This document shows positions 1 through 11,027 of a stretch of DNA of 64,000 bases, one piece after another. The stretch is from Ustulina deusta. Taxonomy: Eukaryota > Ascomycota > Sordariomycetes > Xylariales > Xylariaceae. The stretch is taken from positions 496,001 to 560,000 of the forward strand of contig JAJNNX010000008.1 of the NCBI GenBank assembly GCA_023159155.1. Direction: 5' to 3'. Position 1 is the first letter of the stretch. Each line of letters begins with the position of its first letter. The notes below the pieces were generated by a model that saw only the letters and a program-made list of their open reading frames with translations, had not been told where the DNA came from and did not search any database. A program made the translations under genes and the position numbers.

Positions 1-810
1 ATGTTTTTATAAAGCTTATTATATATTACATATAAGTATGTTCTATAATACTATTTAATATAGCAATAAAAAAAGTGTTTTTATAAAGCTTATTATATAT
101 AACGTATAAGTGTGTTCTGCGGTACCGCTTTATAACCAATTATAGCTATTAAATCTTATTAAAGGTTCTGCTAGCGAAAAGAAAAACGCTTTTAGAAAGC
201 TTATTATATATTTGTTACAGCTACTAAATATTGTTAAAAGTAGTATGCTATATAAAGGAAGAAACTCTTAGAAAGCTTATTATATATTTGTTATAACTGC
301 TAAACATTGTTAAAAGTACTATTGAATTTATTATAACTTATTACAGCTATTATATACTATTAAAAGTTTTATAAAACAACTAATATAAAGGAAAAACCTT
401 TAAAAAAGCTTATTAATTAATTATATCTAATTATAGCTATTAAATATTATTAATAGTATTACTAGCAAAAAAAGAAATATTTTTATAAAGCTTATTATTT
501 ATTTTGTATAATATTGCTAGCAATAAAAAAAAGATATTGCTAAAAAGCTTCCAATATAGGACGTATAAGCACTGTGAAGAGAGAAACGCTTTTAAAAAGC
601 TTATTATAACCTATAATAAGTACTAATAATAAATTAGTTAACTAACTATAACTGATTACAGCTACTAAATACTATTAAAAGTACTATAAAGAGAGAAATA
701 CTTTTAAGAAAGCTTACTATATATATATTACAAGTACTAAATACCGGTTTTACAAGAACACTAATATAAAGGGAGATACTTTTCAAAAGCTTACTACTAC
801 TTATAATAAG
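1..810. repeat. Degenerate tandem array with HindIII-site boxes
   Basis: AT-rich sequence built from irregular copies of a 50 to 130 base unit. Each unit holds an AAGCTTATTATATA-like box followed by 'gctactaaatattgttaaaagta'-type spacer, the box being nearly constant and the spacer variable. AAGCTT occurs at about 12, 86, 197, 273, 406, 488, 545, 597, 710 and 787. No open reading frame of note. The array runs off the left edge, so its full length is unknown. It could be a decayed minisatellite or subterminal repeats of a transposon. Confidence 0.55.
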
Positions 811-1071
811 CACTAATAATAGATTTACTATATATGCCTAAAAAGCTAGCTATATATTGAGTATTATACTAATAGACTATAAAAAATTGCACTAAAGTTA
901 TATATCAAGCTTTATATATTTTGATTAAAAGATTAACGTAGCTATAGATTATTAAAGTTATATATTCGAACGTTATATTTTTAATTAAAAGATTATGCTA
1001 ACAGAATAGTACTATAGACTAGGGATAAGGATAGTTGTATTAGTAAACCTACAGATATTATTTTTAACTAA

Positions 1072-1235
1072 TACAAGCATATTAATACTAAATATAGAGA
1101 TTGTTGAATTGAGCGTATTATTACCGAAGACTAAGATTATTAAAACAAACGTATTAACGCTAAAGATAAAAATTACTAAGGATTACTATATTTGCTTAAT
1201 ACAAGCATGTTGACGCTGAACACCAAGATCATTAT
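1072..1235 (+). repeat. 36-bp tandem repeat, coding-like (12-codon unit)
   Basis: Three contiguous 36-base units (1072-1107, 1108-1143, 1144-1179) and a fourth at 1200-1235 after a 20-base spacer. In one frame they read as variants of a 12-residue unit: YKHINTKYRDC-stop, IERIITED-stop-DY-stop, NKRINAKDKNY-stop and YKHVDAEHQDHY. The repeated stop in the last position is what a Trp codon becomes after a G-to-A change. I infer an old repeat-containing protein, possibly transposon-borne. Parent gene not recognised. Confidence 0.5.
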
Positions 1236-1324
1236 ATATATATGGACCAATACATACTTATATGCTACTTTTAAATATAGTTATATAGGTAGGCAAGGCT
1301 ACTAGAGTGGCCTTACTTAAAGGG

Positions 1325-1527
1325 GTGTATTGGATTAAGTGGTGGCTAGGTGGTGATGTGAGCCACATAGTGGCTAGTGAGAGGTGCCTTTATAGGGGGT
1401 ATGCCTTTAGCAAATAGAGCGTTATATAGCTGAATAAGTGGATCTACATATAACTGTATGAGGGATATATATGTATCTAGGGTGTAGAATACACCTATAC
1501 AGACCTATAACAACAATAATACAACAG
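1325..1527 (+). repeat. LTR-like sequence (possible copia-type LTR)
   Basis: A GC-richer block starting TGTATTGGATTAAG and ending near CAACAATAATACA, the TG...CA layout of a long terminal repeat. It sits in AT-rich decayed DNA. I see no second copy in the window and no convincing target-site duplication, so the boundaries are approximate. It may be a solo LTR or one LTR of an element that leaves the window. Confidence 0.3.
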
Positions 1528-1739
1528 ACCTTCTACGGGTAATACGTGGCAAGATCGCTAGTGTTAAATCTAACAAGATGCACTTCTAGAATCATGCTCT
1601 TCTAGTGCATGGCACTATATCCTAACATTATGAATCGCTAAATAGGTCGATTTTTTAGAATTAGATATCATTAAATAATACTTTTTATTCCCGGTCCTCT
1701 AGAAGCCAAGCTCGACTCTAATATAAAAAAATAAAATTT
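1528..1739. other. Spacer with a bulged hairpin
   Basis: Non-coding. Around 1578-1612 the sequence can fold: ATGCACTTCTAGAA is followed, after a short loop, by TTCTAGTGCAT, a bulged inverted repeat. Function unknown; it may be part of the LTR-like element to the left. Confidence 0.25.
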
Positions 1740-2600
1740 TGACCTTTTGCTATAATCTATTTTTATTAACTATAAAATATTCGCTACGTTTATTATTCGC
1801 TAGTCCTACTTATTACTATAGCGCAATCGAGTTATTGCTGCCTCCTATACTGCTTTCGAACTTGTCCATGTCTATTAAGTTTGTGCGGATTCCGTATACA
1901 AGCACCCCATATATTGGAAGCCGCATAGATGCTCCGTTTCCGATCCTATAGATCCAGTCCTCTATAAACTATCTCAGGGTTTCTATCTCTTTAGTTATAG
2001 CCGTCTTAATACTAAAGTCTCCGCTTTTAAGCTAATTAAAGAATATTACTTTAATGTTTATTATATGCTTATTATTGCTTTGCTTAATAGCATAGTTAAT
2101 ATAGGCTTTTAAGCTATAGGGGTTTATAGCTTTAAGATTTATAATAGTTAATAAGTTTTTAATATTTATAATAATCTTTTTTTAGATCTGCTTAAAAAAT
2201 ATTTAAAAATTTTATATATTATATATATTTATTGCTAGACCCCTAATAACTATTGTAGTATAAAAAAGTATAGCAGCTATGCGGTTCTATATTCTGTTGT
2301 TTTTAATTCTTTTTACTATAGCTACAACTGTTCTGCCTATTTTAGTTGCCTTTCTTGCAGCTTTTTTAGCTTCGTTTTTATTTTTTATGCTTTTTTAAAG
2401 TTTTTTTTGCAGCTAGGCGTTTATATATTCCATATTATTTTTTATTTCGTTTAAAGTAAATAATATAATATTTGCGGCTTTTTTAGCTTTGTTTTAAATA
2501 ATATTCAGGGTCTCTTAGATAGATCGGATATTAGGCATATTTTATATTTTCGCAACTAGGGACAGTATTCCTAGGATTGTCGACTTATTCTGTTTGATTA
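1740..2600 (-). pseudogene. Tad-like LINE ORF1 (gag-like) remnant, copy 1
   Basis: Read on the minus strand this is a decayed N-terminal and middle part of the same ORF1 found on the plus strand at 4045-5986. Matching blocks are a start-like MPNIRSI at about 2538 (MPDVRSI in copy 2), a Lys-rich helical stretch with KNKNEAKKA (KNKNKAKVA in copy 2), and FIEDWIYRIGNGA near 1968-1930 (FIENxTYRIRNRA in copy 2, x being a stop). Many stops and frame breaks remain, mostly explicable by C-to-T or G-to-A change. ORF1 proteins of Tad-clade LINEs bind the element RNA through C-terminal zinc knuckles; that end is not preserved here. Confidence 0.6.
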
Positions 2601-3715
2601 ATTGATTAATTAATTCCTACTCGGTTTTAGCTGCTCTTTTATCTGTAGCTATGCCCGGTTAACAGAGCCGCTTAACCAGCCAATATAACCCAGATATGAG
2701 TCCGGGCCACCCCACTTCGCCATAATCCTAAAAAAATAACCAGCTGGCCACAACTTCTGCCTTGTAATCTAAAAAAATGCTAATATACAAGAATATAAAG
2801 CTTTTTAAGGCTATTGCTTTTGTTTTGCAATCTATAATACCTTTAGTCTCCCCCTAAAAAGAGGCTGTCTATATGCTTTTATCCCGAAATGCCCTGGGAT
2901 TAATTCTGTTCAATAAATATGGTGGCTATAATAGCTAATATGTTCTATAATATGTTCTGTAAGGTTGTATAGATATTTTTGCTGTTATATTATTGTTTTT
3001 TTTTTTTTGCTTTGTTCTGCTTATTATAGCCAAAATGTTTTGCTGCCTCCTGCTAGGTTCCTATATAGCTATATATATATATAGCTTGTAAGCGACGTCC
3101 GATTGTAATAGCGTTAGCGTAGTTAGTAAACGTAGATTAGTAACGCGTAATGCTCCGTTTGGTTCGAGATATCGAATTACTAAAGATAAGAGTTTTTCTG
3201 CAGTTCTTGCAAACTTTGTTGGAGCAGGCGTAGAAGGGGCACTAATTTTTCTTTACTTTGAGGGAGAGTGCAGGGGCGGTATATCCTGTCTAGTGACTGT
3301 AGTATTTTGTAGCACCGAAAGTAGCATGCCGGGTGTCTGGTTTTTTGGCAGTAAAAAAAGTAATACTGTTTTGTTCGAAAACTTGTTATAATAGGACGTC
3401 GCAAACTTTGTTAAGTAATGATAGGGGGACAAGTCCTATCCTGGCTTTATATTTGTATTAGTAACTATAGTGTTGGGTTGTTTGGGCTTGGTTGTTGCTT
3501 GCTATAGGACTATGCTACCTCTTATTGCTGTTGCTATTATATTCGGACGTGCTGTGATATTTTTCGGGGCATACTTGTGGGGTTTTGCTGTCTATTTTTT
3601 ACCTGTGCCCGTAAAAAGACCTCTATAACATTAGAAAGACTTTGGGCAAAGTTGATCCTTTTATTAGAAGCCTTTACGGGCACGGGAAGGGTTGTGTTTG
3701 CATTATTTTGTTTTG
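2601..3715. other. Decayed intergenic or transposon DNA, no gene called
   Basis: Mixed composition, partly the 5' extension of LINE copy 1 on the minus strand. From 3180 to 3800 the minus strand has two open stretches. The second (3800 to 3537) begins with an ATG and reads MSQNNFNTEYEPKQ..., but matches no family I recognise. 3606-3616 and 3673-3683 form an 11-bp inverted repeat (GTGCCCGTAAA and its complement). Confidence 0.3.
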
Positions 3716-3976
3716 ATTTCCAAAAATTTCGTGCTCGGTGTTGAAGTTGTTTTTGTTTCTGTTTCGGTTCGTACTCGGTGTTGAAGTTGTTTTGTGACAT
3801 ACCCAGAAAGCGGTGAGCTAGGCGGTGTTCAGCAATCGGTGGATGTAAGAGGCAGGCGGTGGGTCAAAGGCGGTATGTTTTCAGTAAATCAATAACCAGT
3901 TCAGCAGGCGGTGAGCTAGGCGGTGAAGACGAAGAAAACAACTTCAACATCGAGTACGAAATTTTTGGAAATTCAC
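3716..3976. repeat. Foldback / TIR-like repeat with GGCGGTG boxes
   Basis: About 40 bases at 3716-3756 recur inverted at 3937-3976 with only a few mismatches; both arms contain CCAAAAATTTCGT and the string encoding NNFNTEYE. A third partial copy (3768-3793) lies inside, in the same orientation as the left arm. Between the arms, AGCGGTGAGCTAGGCGGTG-like text occurs twice (about 3811 and 3906) among several GGCGGTG boxes. No target-site duplication is evident, so it may be a foldback element or a rearranged 5' end of the LINE downstream. Confidence 0.45.
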
Positions 3977-4044
3977 AACGATTAAGCGCTTAAACGCAAT
4001 CCCGAAGGGTTAACCGAATAGCCTAGTGTGCGGCGCATCGCCCA

Positions 4045-5986
4045 GTGCGCCCAAAAGGCACGGTGGCGACCTCGTGGCCCCAACAGACGGCCTGGCCGAC
4101 CGAAGTCCGCGAGCATGCCACATACCTAAGCAAGTACCTTCAAGACGCACTCCGATGCGTAGAGCAAGCGCAAGACCAACCTGTACCAGCCAACCTAGTC
4201 AAGTCGGTGATTTTGGGAATGGTATCCCTAGTCGCGAAAACCTAGACTATGCCTGACGTCCGATCCATCCAAAAAACCCTAAACATTATTCGAAACGAAG
4301 TCAAAAAGGCGGTAAGCACTACATTAATAACCCTAAACAAAATAAAAAACAATATAGAATATATTAACGCTAAGCTATAAAAAGAACTCCAAAAAAGCGT
4401 AAAAAACAAAAACAAAGCTAAAGTAGCTATAGGAAAAACAACCAAAATAAATAAAACAGTTATAGCTATAATAAAAAAGATTAAAAATAATAAAATATAG
4501 AACTATATAGCTTTAATGCTTTTGTATGCTGCAATAGTATTTTAAGGCCTAGTAGTAAATATATATAATATATAAAGCTTTATTATAACTTTTAAACAAA
4601 TTTAAAAAAAAATTATTATTATTACGCGTTGGGCAATCATAGAAGGCAAGGCTTCATTCCGAAAGCGAACTTTGCATTAGAATCTAAGTATGAAGAAAAA
4701 AGGAAAGCTAATTTTACAAGGGTGCGTTGCAGGTTCTTTATGGGTGGATTGGTGGGAGGTGTGGGCAGCTGTCAGGTAATTGCCAGGTGCCGACCAGGTG
4801 TAAGTCATGTGACCTGGGAATTGAAGATTGCGGTTTGTGTGGCTTGTGGGTTGCAGCCACGCTGCCGGCCACCAGCCACCATACCATAACTATTATAAAT
4901 ATTAAAGACCTATTTATTATTACAAATTTTAAAGCTATAAACTTCTATAACCTAAAAGCTTATATTAATTATACTATTAAATAAAGCAATAATAAATATA
5001 TAGTAAATATTAAAATAATATTTTTTAACTAGCTTAAAAGCAGTAACTTTAGTATTAAAATAGCTATAAATAAAAAAATAAAAACCCTAAGATAGTTTAT
5101 AGAAAACTAGACTTATAGGATCAGAAATAGAGCATTTGTATAGCTTCTAATATATAGAGTGCTTATATATAGAATCTATATAAGCTTAATAGATATAGAA
5201 AAGTTTAAAGACACTTGGGACGAGATACTACTAGATAACAAACCTTTTATACCAAATAGGAAAATTAAATATATAGGGTGGCTTTTAAAAAAGTTTTTTA
5301 CAAAACCTATATTATCTATTATTATTAAATTCATAAAACCAGAAAACGCTAACAAAATTATCAACGAAGGACTTATCTAGCAAGAACAGGTTTTTTAGTA
5401 CGAGCTATACAACAAGGGGAATTAATTAAAGCAATGCTTCTACTATTAGAAATACGGCCATATAGGAACCCAGTGCAAAGCAACAAAAGCATATAGCTAT
5501 TGCGCAAAGGACTATAGCTCTTAAGACTGCCCTACTAGGACCAACAGCTCTGCACCTAGAAAGTGTATAGCATGCTAGGGAGCATATACGTTATAGAACT
5601 TTTAATGCCCGACTAAGAAGGACAAAATAGCCAAAATACGAGCTGCGTACAACACCCGCCCAATCTACTACCCTGTTATAGAGAAAACATCCCAGGACCC
5701 AACACTAGAAAAACAAAGGACGATCGCTAAAAACCCAGGTCAAACCTAGAAGCCCCGGATAGCCAGGAGCCGATCCCTAGCCAGGAAAGGACAGAAAAGG
5801 GTTAACACTGGAGACACACTAGCACCCGGCAACAAAAAGAACAAACCAAGTACAGGAGCGAACGCTCAAAGACTGATTAGGATAAGAACCCTGTCAAGAA
5901 GAGCGCTCGAGGAATTAGATAACAACTCACAGCTAAGACTGCACAGCAGCCAACACATGGACCTTACCACCAATATAGACTCATGA
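4045..5986 (+). pseudogene. Tad-like LINE ORF1 (gag-like), copy 2, RIP-decayed
   Basis: Long plus-strand remnant of the RNA-binding ORF1 of a Tad-clade non-LTR retrotransposon. The N-terminal part (4045-4500) reads TEVREHATYLSKYLQDAL then MPDVRSIQKTLNIIRNEV. The central part has IKYIGWLLKK and IIIKFIKPENANKIINEGLI (5270-5380). Two zinc knuckles follow. At 5435-5476 the Cx2Cx4Hx4C pattern has its second Cys as Tyr and a stop in between. At 5492-5530 the first Cys and the His are Tyr. These changes are G-to-A or C-to-T. The frame shifts by +1 across the insertion at 4623-4891, exactly as the 274 bases of element plus duplicated target predict. The terminal TGA (5984-5986) overlaps the ATG of ORF2 as ATGA, the usual LINE arrangement. 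Confidence 0.75.
4623..4891. mobile_element. 269-bp GC-richer insertion inside LINE ORF1
   Basis: The block is flanked by ATTAT (4618-4622 and 4892-4896; a 6-bp TATTAT is equally possible). Removing the insert plus one duplicate rejoins the LINE reading frame (KIIII-NIKD). It is far less AT-rich than its host and shows little RIP, so it probably arrived after the LINE decayed or is too short to be a RIP target. No clear terminal inverted repeats, no A tail and no tRNA-like boxes, so class is open: solo LTR-like, SINE-like or MITE. Small open frames inside are not believed to be genes. Confidence 0.6.
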
Positions 5987-6165
5987 ACGTAAAACCAACA
6001 CTGAGCATACTACAGTACAGACGCCTGCAAGATGAGCCGCCTTCTTGGAACTTCGGGCCACACGCTGAATACCTTCCATATCCTGCCAACCTTGGCCGAC
6101 CTTGTGCTTGCCGGATAAAGACGGTTGAATTCGGTCGCCTGTCCGATACCATTAAAGAAGTTATA
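5983..6165 (+). pseudogene. LINE ORF2 start, truncated after a few codons
   Basis: ATG at 5983 overlaps the ORF1 stop. The first residues, MNVKPTLSILQY, look like the start of the endonuclease domain of a LINE ORF2 (typically an LxIxQYN motif). After about 12 codons the text changes to sequence I cannot relate to a LINE, and from about 6165 it becomes AT-rich. The element is therefore 3'-truncated or recombined here, and the endonuclease and reverse transcriptase are missing. Confidence 0.45.
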
Positions 6166-6449
6166 TCTTTTGCACTCTATAGATATACTAGAACATTTGT
6201 TTTTAACCTGGCTTACTACTGCAATAATAAGCCCGCTAGTTATAACAAGTCTTAACTTATAGCTTTTTGTTTTATAAACTATATATTATAAGCTTTTAAA
6301 ATAACTATTGCTTAATGCTAGAAGTAGCAATAAATGAACCGCTTGATAAAGCTAACTTAAATAATAATAATATTAATTAAATTAAATATAAGTATAAAAT
6401 AAAAACTTAAGTAAAATTAAAATATAAATCAGACTTGTCAAAATTGTCT
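6166..6449. other. AT-rich spacer, no gene
   Basis: Decayed AT-rich DNA between the LINE breakpoint and the solo LTR; nothing recognised. Confidence 0.5.
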
Positions 6450-6454
6450 ATAGA

Positions 6455-6679
6455 TGTCACGGCAGGTGTCCTTTTAAGAGGCAAGGCTCCTAGTTGGGGT
6501 TCCAAATGTATATTAATCGTGAGATAAAGAAAGAAGAAGGAAACTAAGTACAAATAATATGTGGAGAGATTTATGTATGTACGGTTGGATGGTTGTGTGC
6601 GCAATGGGTGGCCCGTGCCACCCATGGGTTCCCTTATCGATAAGGGGTCAGTGGGCCAGCCAGCCAGCCAGCCGTAACT
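6455..6679 (-). repeat. Solo LTR of gypsy family A
   Basis: 225 bp, starting TGTCACGGCAGG and ending CCGTAACT, flanked by the 5-bp duplication ATAGA (6450-6454, 6680-6684). It matches the two LTRs at 11028-11252 and 30996-31220 in length and throughout its text, differing by C/T and G/A changes. It is the least mutated of the three and contains CCTTATCGATAAGG-like and GGTGGC...GCCACC palindromes and a (CCAG)n run near its right end. A solo LTR is the product of LTR-LTR recombination that deletes the body of an element. Orientation is taken from the full element. Confidence 0.85.
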
Positions 6680-6684
6680 ATAGA

Positions 6685-7848
6685 TATACTTAGATTAGTA
6701 CTTAAGCATAAAAAAGTTTGCTAGGTACTTTAGCTAGACTTTAAAGCTAGGGCTATTAATAAAACTATTGCTTACTAGTATAAAAAAATAGAAAAGCAAA
6801 CTATAAATAAAGCTAAAATATTTACTATATTTGCAAAGTTTTTTAAAAGCATAAGCTACTTAAAAAAAATTTAGGTAAAACTGTAGGAATTTTTAAAATA
6901 GCCGGGATTGCAGTTTTGTAAGTAAAAATCCTACTGCTTTTATATGTTCGATTATACATAATAACTAAAATTTTTTATAGTTTTTATAAAGTTAATTCTT
7001 AACAAGGATATTTTAGGTTTTATTTATTGCTTATAACTAAGTTTATAGTTTAAGCTTTAGAATTTGCTAGGTAATATATCTAATATTTATAAATTATTAA
7101 GTTCTGCTTAGCATAATTCTATAATACTTCTGCTATACAACATTTTTTTATAAGGTTACGATAACTATTGTTAAACTAGTTTTTTATGCTACCCTTGGAG
7201 GAGTTATAGCTATTAAGAGTAATAGCTAAGCTGTTGTAATGTGCGCTGCTAATATTAGAACAGCTATTGGTTGGCGCAGGGGCAAAATAGCCGGAGATAT
7301 AAAGCAATAGCGAAGATGCCTTATTTAAAAAAACCCTAGGTATATAAAGTAAAGATTTGCTGCTAGTCTTTCTTAAGCTAGAGTTTGTATAATTTTGAGA
7401 TATAATATTTAACGGACTAATATTGCTTTGTTTTTTTAGCGCCCAACCTTGCTTTAAGCAGCTAGAGTTTACTTATATAGTTCTAAGCTTTAATAGTTTA
7501 AAATAGCCTAAATTTTTAGGAGCTCTACTTAATAGAATTAAAAGCTGCTAGCTATTCAAAGATTTTTGCTATAAACTAATAAAAGATAGGGATTTTATAA
7601 AAAAATAGGATCTAGAAATTAACCCAATTTTAATCTATTCTAGCTAGAAAAAAAAAATTATATAGTTTAGGATCCGGGTATTTTGTACGTAAGACTTGAT
7701 TTTATAAAAAAAATATAAGCAGTTAACCAGGCTTGTTTTATGTTAGGTAGTAGTCTTACAGTCTAATCTATTTAGGTTAGCAATAATTATAAGCTTTCTA
7801 GCTTTAATGCCGGCCGTATCATGCTGCCTTATGACTAAGCATTTCGAC
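6685..7848. other. AT-rich decayed DNA, no gene recognised
   Basis: Very AT-rich with TpA-rich text and frequent stops in all frames. It looks like RIP-mutated coding DNA (a few longer codon-like stretches around 7200-7700), but I could not tie it to a family. Confidence 0.4.
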
Positions 7849-8058
7849 TTATATGCGGGCTGTGTCAGTACATGTCAGGCTGTGTAGCCGTTGGAGTCTC
7901 TTCGCCTCACTGGGTACTTTCTTGCATTCCTTGCTCCATCCTTCCCTAGACTTGCCACGGAAGTGTTTCTTAAGGGCTGCCACCGTTCTTAGCCTTCTTA
8001 ACTTTGGGAGCTTCTGCGCTAGAGTTGCTTGGAACTCTTCGCTTTCGAGTTCTTTCAA
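7849..8058 (-). other. Lys/Arg-rich ORF fragment, unrecognised
   Basis: About 70 codons on the minus strand in a small island of ordinary composition, containing LRRLRTVAALKKHFRGKSRE. The apparent start is a TTG preceded by a poly-A tract, so this is a C-terminal fragment rather than a gene with its own start. The basic helical composition would fit the tail of a transposase or similar protein, but there is no diagnostic motif. Confidence 0.25.
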
Positions 8059-8919
8059 GTTTCTTGTTGTTTTTTTTTTCTGAAAGCTCGATCACTTTCA
8101 AATCGAAAATAGTAGCAATAGAAAAGTGATCTGAGTTGTGATCTTTTTGTACGTAACGGTTCTAGGTAGAAGAGTATTTATAAGGCCGTAATTTTCCATT
8201 ATTTCGATCAGGTCATCTGCTACTTAATCGGCTTTTCTGATATGTTAGTGGGCGTAGGCACAAGTACTTTAGCACAGTTGCCTATGGCAACTAGCCTAAA
8301 GCGATGACCTAATTTCTTGCGACAACAAAATATACCCCTCAGGAATTTTCATGTGTCAAAGTTTTTTACGCTTATTTGTATAAAAAGGTTATCTTTATGC
8401 TCAATTAATTGCAAACAAGAGAAGTTGAAAATCGCTTGAAGCTTATAGGGCCAACGTTTTTTGCCGCCAGAAAAAGTACGTACCTTTACTCTTGGTAGTA
8501 TTCTGATGACGTAATTCACAGGTACCCCGAGTCACGCTAGTAATAACACTAAGATCATTAGGAAAACTTCTCAACACGCAAGTAAATACTCCTGAAACCT
8601 GCTGGACAATTTTTTGGTGCTAAAATGTCGCTATTCAGTTACGGCTTCTTTTACCCTGAGCCGCAAAACTACTGTCAGATATAAGGGATATGACCTTAGC
8701 CGGAATATTAGCAAATGGGTGTCTAATGACAGACCCATGTCAGGGATACAGGGGCCCCCATACATTTCTACCTAGAGACGCGGTCACCGCGAGACAAGAC
8801 ACAATGAAGACAGTCAATTCAACAGCCATCGCTTATTTCTGACAACTACTCATCATTTCTGCCCTTCATATTTCCATCCCTATTACTCCAACCAACATTA
8901 CACCCCAATTTTCTTCATC
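8059..8919. other. Moderately AT-rich remnant, no gene called
   Basis: The minus strand holds short coding-like runs (for example GHRFRLVAIGNCAKVLVPT near 8310-8250) broken by several stops. This suggests an extension of the same unrecognised protein as the fragment at 7849-8058. No motif assigns it. Confidence 0.25.
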
Positions 8920-9129
8920 TTACTCTACCAATTCCGCTTCATCGGCTTTATTCGCATCACTATTCGCATCTTCCGGCGAATCTGTGCTTTCCATTTTACG
9001 ACCTGTGCAGATGTAGCCCATAGGAGTGCGTAACACATTCACAGTCTTGCGACGTACAGTCAACCATTCCAGAATAAAAACAGCCGGATTTGCTGCGATC
9101 TTATTAGAGTTATCAGCAGCGCCCATCAT
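8920..9129 (-). other. Short ORF fragment, unrecognised
   Basis: 69 codons on the minus strand beginning ATG-ATG at 9129, with VFILEWLTVRRKTVNVLRTP followed by an acidic tail. The composition is normal but the upstream side (9130 on) is abruptly AT-rich, so the piece is probably a preserved 3' end of a longer decayed gene. No family recognised. Confidence 0.25.
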
Positions 9130-11022
9130 ATACTCCGCTACTATTTTTTACTCGTATTTATTAACATATAAATAACCGGCTAAAATCCTAAGCTTAACTT
9201 TGATCTGTTTAAAAATATAAAATCTAGTAAGCAGCTCGGGATAGGTGTAAAAATTAAAATAATTAAATTTCATTATTGCTTTAATTACTGCTGTAATATA
9301 TATAATCAGGTAAACGTATAACTTGCCTTGCCAACTCTACAAATAAACCAAAAAATGCTCCGCTTTTTCAGAAATAATAATAAGGGCAGTTTTGGTTTGG
9401 AGTAACTATACTATCTATTCTATAGAACGCTGGTCTATTATTAGCATTTGCTTGAACTTAATAGTTATAATTTTTTACTTACTAAAAAATTATTGCCTTT
9501 ATAAAAATCTTTAGTAATCTATATAGTTTTTATAAATTCTTTTGAAACAAAAAGCTTAACGTTTGATTTATAAATACTAAAGCTCTTAACAATTGCAGTC
9601 CTTCCAACAAAAAAAAACGCATGCTTAAAGCCTAGTTGTTTAGCTTTTAATATTAAAAAAGCCTCAAATTTTCTTATTTATACAAATTGTACTATATTAA
9701 AATATATTCCAAAAAAGCTTAGCGCCTTATATTATATACGCTTCTTAACTTGTTAAATTTGCTCGACTTAGGCCTTTATTTCCTTTTTTTATTCAACTTC
9801 TTTAAATATATCTGCTTAGAATCTACCCTGCCCACTTTTGCTAATTAATACAAATCTTTTTATAAACAAGCGCAGCTACAAAGAAATAACGTTACTTTTA
9901 AGACTTATTACTAGTTTTTTTAAAGCAAAACTATATAGTTCTTGCAAAATCTTTTGTTCTAGCTATTTTAATACTTGTAAAAACTTCTAGCGTTCTAATA
10001 AATTTATTATAAATTTTTTGTATTGCTATATTATATCTATTTACTAATAAAAATCTATTCTTTATATAATATAAAAGCCCTACTAATCTTTAATAAAATA
10101 GCAGGTCTACTTAAATAGCCAAGATACTATATAAATAGATTTTATTTTTTTGTACGGCCTTAGCTAATAAAAATCTCTAATACTACTGACAACCGCACGC
10201 AGGCCATAGAAGCATATCTTCTGCGTAGTTTGCAGTTAGCAAAAATGTATTATAGCTATTATCCTAGTTAGTATATTTTCTAAGAATATTGTAGATTTAA
10301 ATTAAAATCTGGCAAAGTTACCTTGAACTATATGATCTTTTATTAATTTTAACATAAAAGTTATAGCCCCGCAAGCGTTGGTTGGTAGCCGCAGATCAAC
10401 TCCTCGTGTGTGCCCTTTATCTAAAAAGATATTATATTCTAAGAAATCTTCTGCAAAAAAAATTGCCAGTAAAGGCATATTTTCTTTCGTATTATTTCTA
10501 TAGTACACCTATGCTTGGTTATTATTACAAAAATAAACTACAGCTTTAGCCTTAAAATCTACTAGTAACTAGGTATAGGCTAGTTTTTAGTTATCTATCT
10601 CGGAAATATAAGCGCCCATATTAATAAGCATAAAAACTCCTTTTGCCTTTAGATCCTTTAAAAAACAAAATTTCTTTAATTTCTTTTTATATAAATTAGG
10701 GATTATATAAAACTTGCAATTGCGCTACTATAAAAAATATAATAGTACTTCTATATTTATATGCTATAGTTCTAAGAAGTTGCATTAGCTAATTATTAAT
10801 AGCAATATTTATTTATTATTATTTATGCTACTAAAACCTATTATTCGAATTAATTAGGTTTTGTTTTCCGAGCAGACAAAAATATCCCAAAAATATACTT
10901 ATAGCTTAATTTTAAATTATTTTATATATACTAGGAAAACAAAGCGGTTTAAAAAATAATTAATAGTGGTCCGATTCTACTTTAAGCAACTCTAAAACTA
11001 CTCTATTTAAACCTTATTATTA
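9130..11022. other. AT-rich decayed DNA at the target of the nested retrotransposons
   Basis: RIP-like text. The minus strand retains one open stretch (10508-10302) with DLRLPTNACGAITFMLKLIK, and more codon-like text continues to about 10200 around RRRYASMACVRLSVV. It is presumably an older element or gene that was split by the family A element. The right half would be at 31226 onwards. Not identified. Confidence 0.3.
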
Positions 11023-11027
11023 GTGTT

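Noticed and set aside
1..810. Telomere or subtelomere repeats
   Set aside because: No TTAGGG arrays; the AAGCTT-box array is a different kind of repeat.
6407..6625. Minus-strand ORF with GGTGHPLRTQPSNRTYINLS, and the similar one at 31035-31283
   Set aside because: Both are translations of the family A LTR; the shared peptide comes from the repeat, not from a gene.
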